A stretch of 11,403 bases of DNA from Govanella sp037189785 (GTDB taxonomy: Bacteria > Pseudomonadota > Alphaproteobacteria > Sphingomonadales > Govanellaceae), in NCBI GenBank assembly GCA_037189785.1, contig JBBCIP010000399.1, positions 1 through 11,403 on the forward strand. Reading direction: 5' to 3'. The position numbers and the translations under genes are program-made. Below the pieces are notes generated by a model. The model was not told the DNA's origin and searched no databases. It saw only the letters and a list, made by a program, of their open reading frames with translations. Shown here piece after piece: positions 5,680-11,403 of the stretch. The first letter of the stretch is position 1. Every line of letters begins with the position of its first letter.

Positions 5680-7448
5680 ATACCCTTAACCAGAAAATAG
5701 AGTGGTTTGAATCTGCTGAAGAAGCGTCCGCGACTTCGCGTCGAGAAGCAGAAAGAGACCGCGATTATTTCGACGCAAAACAGCATACAAGCGATGAAAA
5801 GAAAAAATTAAACGCTCGGGGCCAGCCTGTTGTCACGATTAATCGCATCCGACCAAAAGTCGAGTATTTGACAGGAATTGAAAAACAGACCCGTAAAGAT
5901 CCGAAAGCATTCCCGCGCACCCCGATGGATGAGGAAACTGCTTCGGCAGCAACAGACGGCATACGCTACGCTTGTGATGCGAGCCAGTGGGATGCCCATA
6001 GATCGGCAGCTTGGGAAAATATGCTGGTCGAAGGTATCGGTATTGTTGAGGTCGGCGCAAAACGAACCCGGGATGGTGTCGATCCTTACATAAAATCGGT
6101 GCCTTGGGATCGATTTTTCTACGACCCGTATAGCGCTGATCCATATTTTACTGACGCGATGTATCTTGGTTATGTCGTGTGGATGGACAGAGAAACAGCC
6201 GAGCGCATGTTCCCTGATGGAAAGGACGCTATAGAGCAAACCATGCTCTCGGTGCGGCCATCAGATACTTACGACGACAAGCCGAAATATAAGCTTTGGG
6301 CCGATGGTAAGCGTAATCGGGTCCGCATTGTGCAGATGTGGCATCGCGAAAGCGGGCAGTGGCAACATAGCATCTTTACAAAGGGGGGGTGGCTTCAAGA
6401 GCCGCAGACGTCGCCTTATCTTGATGAAAATGGCGAGCCCGAATGCGCGATCAAGGCCGCTAGCGCTTATGTCGATCGTGACAACAACCGTTATGGTGTT
6501 GTGCGCGATATGATCAGCCCGCAAGACGAAATTAACAAGCGCCGGTCAAAAGCCCTGCATCTATTGAGCGTTCGTCAATCACGCATGTCGCGTGCCATGG
6601 CGGGCGATAAGGTAAGGGTGCGCTCCGAATTAGCGCGCCCTGACGGTATTGTTGTGGCTGATCGTGATGATTTCGATATTTTGCCGACGGGCGATATGGC
6701 CGCTGCGCAATTTCAGCTTTTGCAGGAAGCAAAGAATGAGATTGACCGGTTAGGTCCGAATGCGGCTCTTCAAGGAAAAAATGAAGCCACTATGTCGGGC
6801 AGGGCTATCCTTGCACAACAACAGGGCGGCATGGTGGAGGTGGCTTCCTTGATGGACCGCCTGCGCAATCTAAGCCTTGAAGTCTATAAGTCTGTGTGGA
6901 ATCGCATTCGTCAATTTTGGACGGCAGAGCGTTGGGTTCGCATTACGGACGATCAAAGGAACACCCGCTTTGTCGGTTTTAATAAGCCCGTAACCTATGC
7001 TGAGGCTGCGGCAAAACAATTGCAGGGCGACCCAGAAGCCGAACAGAAATTGATGATGTTGGCGGCTGATCCGCGTGCTCAAATGGTTATCGGCACTGAG
7101 AACAATCCTGCTGAGATCAATGTCGATATCGTTATTGATGAGGGGATCGATACCCCGACCATCCAGGCCGAGCAATTTGACATGCTGACGAAAATGGTGG
7201 GGGCAGGGATGCCGATACCGCCTGATGTCTTAATCGAAGCATCGTCGCTCAGAAACAAAGAGAAGCTTTTGCAAATGTTGCGGCAGCCGCCTGCGCCGGA
7301 GCAGCAAGCGGCGCAGCAAATCGCCTTAGAGGGCGAGGCCGCAAAGGTCAACAAAACGAAATCGGAAACCATGAAGAATTTGGCAGATGCGCAGAAGGCA
7401 ATAACGCCAGACGCGCAATTGTACCTGCCGCAAACCGCCGCCGGGTAA
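5664..7448 (+). CDS. Portal protein, P22 gp1-like
   Basis: The 594-residue product has the marks of P22-type portals: RGQPVVTINRIRPKVEYLTG (52-71) followed by KQTRKDPKAFPRT, then WDRFFYDPYSADPYFTDAMYLGY (148-170), and a later segment with INKRRSKALH. The portal is a dodecameric ring at one capsid vertex; it is the docking site for terminase and the entry and exit channel for DNA. It is shorter than P22 gp1 (725 residues), so the long C-terminal barrel is probably reduced. The end (about 545-583) is a Gln/Ala/Lys-rich helix of coiled-coil type. Its ATG overlaps terL by 16 bases, with GGGG a few bases upstream. A run of seven G (6383-6389) is in frame. Terminase upstream and scaffold downstream support the call. 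Confidence 0.9.
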   Translation: MENSVDTLNQKIEWFESAEEASATSRREAERDRDYFDAKQHTSDEKKKLNARGQPVVTINRIRPKVEYLTGIEKQTRKDPKAFPRTPMDEETASAATDGIRYACDASQWDAHRSAAWENMLVEGIGIVEVGAKRTRDGVDPYIKSVPWDRFFYDPYSADPYFTDAMYLGYVVWMDRETAERMFPDGKDAIEQTMLSVRPSDTYDDKPKYKLWADGKRNRVRIVQMWHRESGQWQHSIFTKGGWLQEPQTSPYLDENGEPECAIKAASAYVDRDNNRYGVVRDMISPQDEINKRRSKALHLLSVRQSRMSRAMAGDKVRVRSELARPDGIVVADRDDFDILPTGDMAAAQFQLLQEAKNEIDRLGPNAALQGKNEATMSGRAILAQQQGGMVEVASLMDRLRNLSLEVYKSVWNRIRQFWTAERWVRITDDQRNTRFVGFNKPVTYAEAAAKQLQGDPEAEQKLMMLAADPRAQMVIGTENNPAEINVDIVIDEGIDTPTIQAEQFDMLTKMVGAGMPIPPDVLIEASSLRNKEKLLQMLRQPPAPEQQAAQQIALEGEAAKVNKTKSETMKNLADAQKAITPDAQLYLPQTAAG

Positions 7449-7493
7449 TCGGGCGTACGGGCCGCCGCCGAACGGGCGTTGAAAGAGGGTAAT

Positions 7494-8243
7494 ATGACGG
7501 ACATCGACGAGATACTTGAAGGTACGCAACCTGATGTAGCCACGGAGCCGACGACAGAAGAAAAGACTGCCGACCAGCCACGTGATGAACAGGGTCGCTT
7601 TACTAAGGGCGAAGCTCAAGAGGATAAGCCAGTTGAGGGCGCGCCGCCGGCGCCGGAGGATCAAAAGGACGATCATAAAGCGGAACAGCCAAAGCTGGTT
7701 CCGAACGCTGCCCTCTTGGATGAGCGGAGAAAACGGCAGGAATTAGAAAGAGAGCTCGCGGAAATTAAGAAGCGAGCTGTTCAATCTGACCCGCCGCCTA
7801 TTCCTGATGTATTGGAAGATCAGAAAGGCTATTCCGACCACGTAACCCAAGCAGCTGTTCAAAGTGCTGTTATGGTAGCGCGGGCGGAAGCATCACGTTC
7901 TTACAATCGAAAGCAACATCAAGATTTTGATGAAGTCATGCAGGCTTATTACGAGCTTGAGGCCCAGAACCCCGCAATTGCGCATCGTGTGATCCAAAGT
8001 GAAGACCCGTTTGGCGAAGCCTATCGGGTCGCAAAAGATCACATCCGCATGAAGGATTATGGATCAATAGACGAAATGTTGGCTGCCGAACGTAAGAAAT
8101 GGGAAGCTGAAACTCTTGCTACACAGAAGGTGCAGACTCCTGCTCCCCAACTCCCCCCCTCATTGGCTGGCGTTCGGTCGACAGCGCCCCGTAGCGGGCC
8201 TGATTGGTCGGGACCTACGCCACTGAGTGATTTGATTAACTAA
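7494..8243 (+). CDS. Capsid scaffolding protein
   Basis: This 249-residue protein has an acidic, low-complexity N-terminus (about 1-65) containing RDEQGRFTKGE. A charged coiled-coil follows (LLDERRKRQELERELAEIKKR, 74-94), then a second helical region to about 205, and a Pro-rich end with PPSLAGVRS and GPTPLSDLI. This composition and position, directly between portal and major capsid, are those of phage scaffolds, which direct capsid assembly and then leave. No protease motif is seen, so it is not a fused maturation protease. I chose ATG at 7494 because AGAGGG (7484-7489) fits it; an in-frame TTG at 7479 lies upstream of that site. A 45-base gap separates it from the portal gene, so it has its own ribosome site. 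Confidence 0.82.
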   Translation: MTDIDEILEGTQPDVATEPTTEEKTADQPRDEQGRFTKGEAQEDKPVEGAPPAPEDQKDDHKAEQPKLVPNAALLDERRKRQELERELAEIKKRAVQSDPPPIPDVLEDQKGYSDHVTQAAVQSAVMVARAEASRSYNRKQHQDFDEVMQAYYELEAQNPAIAHRVIQSEDPFGEAYRVAKDHIRMKDYGSIDEMLAAERKKWEAETLATQKVQTPAPQLPPSLAGVRSTAPRSGPDWSGPTPLSDLIN

Positions 8244-8253
8244 CCCTTTCGCC

Positions 8254-8276
8254 GGTCGCGTCGTGATGACGCCACC
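8254..8276 (+). other. RNA hairpin 1 in the major capsid leader
   Basis: GGT-C-GCGTC (8254-8262) pairs with GACGC-C-ACC (8268-8276): eight base pairs with one C-C mismatch around a GTGAT loop. No T-run follows, so it is not a terminator. It lies 10 bases after the scaffold stop and could protect the capsid mRNA 5' end after processing, or tune translation. No function is proven. Confidence 0.45.
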
Positions 8277-8285
8277 TATCCCAGC

Positions 8286-8299
8286 GCCCCTACGGGGGC
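8286..8299 (+). other. RNA hairpin 2 in the major capsid leader, UACG tetraloop
   Basis: GCCCC (8286-8290) pairs with GGGGC (8295-8299) around TACG (8291-8294). As RNA this is a C(UACG)G loop, one of the exceptionally stable UNCG tetraloops. It ends seven bases before the GGAG ribosome site (8306-8309) of the capsid gene and has no T-run. It could set the 5' boundary or stability of the capsid mRNA, or keep the ribosome site unstructured. Confidence 0.5.
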
Positions 8300-8317
8300 C
8301 AAGATGGAGCTTTTATT

Positions 8318-9394
8318 ATGGCAGATACATTTGCTGCAACTGGACTGACCCCGCAACAGTGGGATGATGAGTTTTTCAAAGAATATCTCGGCAACCATCC
8401 CTTCAAGCCTTATATGGGTCGTGGCGAGAATTCTATTTTCCAAGTGAAGGAAGATCTTAGCAAAAAGAAGGGCGATAGCCTGACGTTTGCTTTGCTCAAC
8501 AAGCTGACACAAGGTCCAACCACGGGCAGTAGCGTGCTTGAGGGTAACGAGGAAGATATGACCTCCCGGTCGTTCCGACTCTTTATCGATAAGCGTCGTC
8601 ATGCTGTTCGCGTTTCCGAGATGGAAGAGCAGAAATCAGCAATCGGTCTGCGGAATGCCGCTAAGCCGTTGTTGCGTGATTGGGCTGATCGCCAAGACAT
8701 CAACCGTATCATCTCCGAGCTCGGCGCTTTTAATGGTGTTGCCTATGACGCCAGCAACAACACACAAAGAAGTGCGTGGCTGGTTGATAACGCCGATCGG
8801 GTGTTGTTTGGGGCGGCCAAATCGAATGCTGTATCTTTGAATTTCGATACAGCTTTAGCCACGATCGATAACAGTGCGGATAAGTTTACGCCTGCCGCCA
8901 TAAGCCTGATGCGAGAGATTGCGATCACGGCTAACCCAAAAATCCGTCCTATTCGGATTGAGGGCATGAATAAGCGGTTCTATGTGGCTTTTGCCAACCC
9001 GCGTGCGTTCCGTGATCTCAAGACCAATGCAACAATCACTCAGGCCCAACGTGAAGTTACGCTTGCCAATCAGAACAACAAGTTGTTCCAGGGCGGCGAT
9101 CTTGAGTGGGATGGCGTGATCATCCATGAAGTGGATGATATGCCCTTTTATTCAAATGGCTCCATTGAAGTTGGCCAAGTGTTCTTATGCGGTGCGCAAG
9201 CCCTGGGTCTGGCCATCGGTAAGCGTTGGCGGTCAGTCGAAAAGACCTTCGACTACGATGACAAACATGGTGTCGCCATTGATTGTATCGACGGTCTTAA
9301 AAAACTGATCTTCGGCTCTGGCGCTGGTGATACGGACGACACAAAAGACCATGGTGTTGTGACTGGTTACTTTGCGGCAGTCGCATCTGCTTAA
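8318..9394 (+). CDS. Major capsid protein, N4-gp56 family
   Basis: This 358-residue protein has the signature of N4-gp56-type capsids. KKGDSLTFALLNKLTQGP (50-67) precedes VLEGNEED (73-80), then a strand with FIDKRRHAVRVSEMEEQKSA (89-108), then DWADRQDINRIISEL. The C-terminal half includes the expected DGVIIHEVDDMP and GAQALGLAIGKRWRSVEKTFDYDDKHGVAIDCIDGLKK segments. It is expected to adopt the HK97 fold and form the icosahedral shell after scaffold-guided assembly. ATG at 8318 has GGAG eight bases upstream. It is preceded by two hairpins and followed at once by a terminator, so its mRNA may have special stability or dosage. Length is in the normal range and no cleavage site is obvious. Confidence 0.92.
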   Translation: MADTFAATGLTPQQWDDEFFKEYLGNHPFKPYMGRGENSIFQVKEDLSKKKGDSLTFALLNKLTQGPTTGSSVLEGNEEDMTSRSFRLFIDKRRHAVRVSEMEEQKSAIGLRNAAKPLLRDWADRQDINRIISELGAFNGVAYDASNNTQRSAWLVDNADRVLFGAAKSNAVSLNFDTALATIDNSADKFTPAAISLMREIAITANPKIRPIRIEGMNKRFYVAFANPRAFRDLKTNATITQAQREVTLANQNNKLFQGGDLEWDGVIIHEVDDMPFYSNGSIEVGQVFLCGAQALGLAIGKRWRSVEKTFDYDDKHGVAIDCIDGLKKLIFGSGAGDTDDTKDHGVVTGYFAAVASA

Positions 9395-9396
9395 TT

Positions 9397-9423
9397 GGGG
9401 GGCTTCGGCCCTCCTTTCTTTTT
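9397..9423 (+). terminator. Intrinsic terminator directly after the capsid gene
   Basis: GGGGGGC (9397-9403) pairs with GCCCTCC (9408-9414), with one G-T wobble, closing a TTCG loop. As RNA this is the very stable C(UUCG)G tetraloop. It is followed by TTTCTTTTT (9415-9423). It begins two bases after the capsid TAA. It should end a fraction of transcripts and so keep capsid mRNA above the genes further on. The C inside the T-run suggests incomplete termination. Confidence 0.78.
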
Positions 9424-9430
9424 AGAAAGG
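9413..9430 (+). promoter_or_regulatory. Alternative hairpin sequestering the next ribosome binding site
   Basis: CCTTTCT (9413-9419) is perfectly complementary to AGAAAGG (9424-9430), a seven-pair stem with a TTTT loop. The 3' arm includes the AAAGGG ribosome site of the gene at 9438. The 5' arm shares two C residues with the terminator stem and consumes its T-run, so the two folds compete. This could damp translation of the next gene on read-through transcripts. It is a structural prediction by eye only. Confidence 0.4.
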
Positions 9431-9437
9431 GATTATC

Positions 9438-9914
9438 ATGGTAGCTGAAACTTTAACGGCAGCCCGTGCTGTGCGCACGGTTGCCAAAGCCGGGCATGGT
9501 TTTGCATCGACCGTAAAGGTTGCATGGGGAACTTACAATCTGGCTTCCAATGTCGAAAATGGCGACATCTTTGAAATGTGTTGGGTGCCGCGAGGTGCCA
9601 CGGTTATTCGTGGTGAATTGATTGGCCAAGACTTGGATACAAATGCAACAGAGACTTTAGACATCGATGTTGGGTGGGCCGCGAATGGTGATGAAATCGC
9701 AGATCCTGACGGCTTCGGCAATATGGGTGTTTTAACAGGAGATCCTGTTGGGTCATCTGAAGCGGGTATTTATGCTCCCTTGGGCGGGGTGCTGCGTAGT
9801 GCCGGACCGAAGACATTTAATGCCGAGACGCTAATCCAGCTTCAAGCAAACGCCGCTGCCGCTACGGGCGGCACAGGTCGCCTTACCCTGATCGTTTTCT
9901 ATACAATGCCATAG
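9438..9914 (+). CDS. Unidentified virion protein, possible head decoration protein
   Basis: The 158-residue product follows the major capsid gene, where head decoration or stabilisation proteins are usually coded. The N-terminal third is Ala/Thr/Val-rich. The core reads NGDIFEMCWVPRGATVIRGELIGQDLDTNATETLDIDVGW (about 41-80), a strand-turn-strand pattern (VP-GA-V...L---DLDT---LD-G) that I have seen in small post-capsid phage proteins. The end is a repeated hydrophobic strand (GRLTLIVFYTMP). A single cysteine is present, with no signal peptide or membrane span. The start ATG has AAAGGGA seven bases upstream. A beta-sandwich attached to the capsid surface is the best guess; no direct family match is claimed. 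Confidence 0.65.
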   Translation: MVAETLTAARAVRTVAKAGHGFASTVKVAWGTYNLASNVENGDIFEMCWVPRGATVIRGELIGQDLDTNATETLDIDVGWAANGDEIADPDGFGNMGVLTGDPVGSSEAGIYAPLGGVLRSAGPKTFNAETLIQLQANAAAATGGTGRLTLIVFYTMP

Positions 9915-9921
9915 GTGACGC

Positions 9922-10263
9922 ATGACGACTGCGGCGGATCTCAGAGTTCGAGTTTTGCAAGAGTTGGGTATTATTGCTGCTGGAGAGACGCCAAACGCCG
10001 AAGACGCTTCATTGATAGATGGCTTTATAACCAGAGCGCAGGATGAGCTTGTGCAGCGTCGTGCTGCGCTCTGGGTTATCGACAGTATTCCCGATTACGC
10101 GGTTGAGCCATTTGTTCAATACGCTGCCGCGATGGCGGCCCCAACATACGGGGTGATGAGCAAGGCCGACGCCATCATAGCAAAGCGGACGGCACTTTCT
10201 GAAATTTACGAATTGACGGATGAGGGGGAATCTCTTTCTCCGCAAAAGGCGGAATATCTTTAA
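9922..10263 (+). CDS. Head-completion / head-tail adaptor protein, possibly P22 gp4-like
   Basis: The 113-residue product begins TTAADLRVRVLQELGIIAAGETPNAEDASLIDGFITRAQDEL, a helical opening (L--LG----GE-P--ED) shared by small head-completion and connector proteins. It continues with helices (DYAVEPFVQYAAAMAAPTYGV). It lies between the post-capsid gene and a gp10-like gene; in P22, gp4 and gp10 bind in turn below the portal to close the filled head. It is shorter than P22 gp4 (166 residues), so identity with gp4 is tentative and a generic connector protein is equally possible. The ribosome site AGGTGA (9913-9918) uses bases of the previous stop codon. The TAA shares its last A with the next ATG. 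Confidence 0.65.
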   Translation: MTTAADLRVRVLQELGIIAAGETPNAEDASLIDGFITRAQDELVQRRAALWVIDSIPDYAVEPFVQYAAAMAAPTYGVMSKADAIIAKRTALSEIYELTDEGESLSPQKAEYL

Positions 10264-11403
10264 TGCCAGTCCAAACAAGCGTGCCTGTCTCAATCGTAGG
10301 GCCGTCTTACGAGGCGGCCTCCTTACCGTTTGACGCGCAGCGGACGATTAATCTCTACCCCGTGCTTTCCGAAAGTGGGAAGTCAAAGAATGTGGCGGCG
10401 CTTTACCATACGCCGGGTAAACGTGTTATTGCCACGCTCGATGGAGAGATCCGGGGGATGTGGGTCGCTGCCGGCCGGTTGTTCGTTGTGTCTGGCAATA
10501 AACTATTTGAAGTATTAAGTGATCTCACCCATGTGGAGCGCGGGACTATCCCAGGGGTTGGCCCTGTGGTTATGGCTGACAACGGCCTTGAGTTAGCGAT
10601 AGCTTGCGGTTCCCTTTATGTATTTACTCTTTCTGGTAATTCGCTTGTCGCGGTCCCCGAAACGTCAACCAAATGGGTCACATATCTGGATGGATATTTT
10701 GTGCTAGGGGGAGCAGACAAGGGCAGATTTTATATCACCAATCTTTATGACGGCACCGATATCAATGGGCTTGACTTTGCGTCGGCAGAAGGCAATCCAG
10801 ACGGCATTGTTGCGGGGCTGGCGGATCATAGAGAGTTGTGGTTGTTCGGTGAACTGACAACAGAGATCTGGTTCAACAGCGGCGCTTCATCGTTCCCAAT
10901 TCAGCGAGTCGGGGGTGGGTTTATTGAATGCGGCTGTGCTGCGAGATCGTCAATAGCAAAGCTTGATAATTCAGTTTTCTGGTTGTCACGCGATGAAAAT
11001 GGCGCAGGCATAGTCATGCGCGCGACTGGCTATACGCCTACCAGAATCTCGACCCACGCTGTTGAGACTGCAATTGAAGGGTTGGATCTGACCGACGCCA
11101 CCGCTTTGACCTATCAACAGGACGGCCATTCGTTCTATCAATTGAATGTACCCGGCGCAGAGACATCGTGGGTTTTTGATGTCGCCACAAGTCAATGGCA
11201 TGAGCGTGGGTATTGGAACGCGATCGATCATAAATTTGAAATCGACAAAGCGGCAAATCATGCCTTTGTTTTCAATAAGCATATCGTTGGGGATAGGCGG
11301 AATGGTCAGCTTTATGAGATGAATCGTTTTTTCTATGCCGATGGTGGAGATCCGCTGGTGCGCCGTCGCCGCACACCCCACGGTCATTCGAGTTTAAAGC
11401 GGA
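10263..11403 (+). CDS. P22 gp10-like packaged-DNA stabilisation / tail hub protein (3' truncated)
   Basis: The frame opens at ATG 10263 and runs past the window edge, giving the first 380 residues of a protein that in P22 is 472 residues long. The N-terminus has the family pattern: PVSIVGPSYEAASLPFDAQRTINLYP, then YHTPGKRV. It continues with beta-propeller-like repeats of short strands, e.g. RGMWVAAGRLFVVSGNKLFEV, WVTYLDGYFVLGG and HRELWLFGELTTEIWFNSG, where the LW-FG--T-E-W-N-G segment is characteristic. In P22, gp10 forms a hexameric ring under gp4, holds DNA in the head and carries the tail needle and tailspikes. The start is set by the TAATG overlap with the preceding gene. No break is seen; truncation is only by the window end. 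Confidence 0.85.
   Translation, partial: MPVQTSVPVSIVGPSYEAASLPFDAQRTINLYPVLSESGKSKNVAALYHTPGKRVIATLDGEIRGMWVAAGRLFVVSGNKLFEVLSDLTHVERGTIPGVGPVVMADNGLELAIACGSLYVFTLSGNSLVAVPETSTKWVTYLDGYFVLGGADKGRFYITNLYDGTDINGLDFASAEGNPDGIVAGLADHRELWLFGELTTEIWFNSGASSFPIQRVGGGFIECGCAARSSIAKLDNSVFWLSRDENGAGIVMRATGYTPTRISTHAVETAIEGLDLTDATALTYQQDGHSFYQLNVPGAETSWVFDVATSQWHERGYWNAIDHKFEIDKAANHAFVFNKHIVGDRRNGQLYEMNRFFYADGGDPLVRRRRTPHGHSSLKR

Noticed and set aside
7479..7493. Upstream TTG start for the scaffold gene
   Set aside because: The ribosome site AGAGGG lies downstream of this TTG and fits the ATG at 7494.
8254..8299. Capsid leader hairpins as transcription terminators
   Set aside because: Neither stem is followed by a T-run, and the capsid ribosome site follows directly.
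10330..10518. Small plus-strand open frame within the gp10-like region
   Set aside because: It is out of frame with the strongly supported gp10-like protein, has no ribosome site and no recognisable sequence.
1..11403. Search for integrase, attachment site, tRNA, toxin-antitoxin or defence genes
   Set aside because: Nothing with these signatures was seen; every long plus-strand frame is accounted for by phage structural or packaging genes, so free phage and prophage cannot be told apart.

Overview
The window is a continuous, entirely plus-strand structural (late) module of a tailed double-stranded DNA phage or prophage. The core genes can be recognised by sequence: small terminase, large terminase, a P22-like portal, a scaffold, an N4-gp56-type major capsid protein, a small head-completion or adaptor protein, and the start of a P22 gp10-like tail/DNA-stabilisation protein. 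A P22-type portal with gp10-like and possibly gp4-like tail genes, and no tape measure or sheath in view, points to a short-tailed (podovirus-like) virion. The host cannot be read directly. Moderate GC, dense gene packing and the style of the scaffold and terminase sequences suggest a proteobacterial, perhaps alphaproteobacterial, host; this is inference only.

Layout. Positions 1-153 hold the 3' end of an unrecognised gene. Positions 150-311 are the main control region: a good -35 box, a plausible -10 box, several perfect palindromes and two intrinsic terminators in tandem. The late genes begin at 312. First comes a 50-residue zinc-ribbon-like protein, then a set of small structural proteins around a 477-residue LamG-like fibre with eight 22-residue C-terminal repeats (451-3744), ending in a probable fibre-tail adaptor. 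The packaging genes terS and terL follow (3741-5679), then portal (5664-7448), scaffold (7494-8243), major capsid (8318-9394), an unidentified capsid-associated protein (9438-9914), a head-completion/adaptor protein (9922-10263) and the truncated gp10-like gene (10263 to the window end).

How it works together. TerS and TerL recognise, cut and pump DNA through the portal into a procapsid built by scaffold and major capsid protein. The adaptor and gp10-like proteins then plug the filled head and form the tail hub. The LamG fibre and its adaptor are the probable receptor-binding apparatus. Most genes overlap by 1-35 bases or abut, so they look translationally coupled. The exceptions are the leaders of scaffold, capsid and the post-capsid gene. 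The last two carry RNA hairpins, including a terminator directly after the capsid gene whose T-tract can alternatively pair with the next ribosome binding site.

No stretch longer than about 160 bases lacks a gene. I saw no tRNA, rRNA, CRISPR array, insertion sequence, integrase or attachment site. The window is mostly a conventional morphogenesis module. The parts most worth a second look are the promoter/tandem-terminator region, the RNA structures flanking the capsid gene and the 22-residue repeat fibre.
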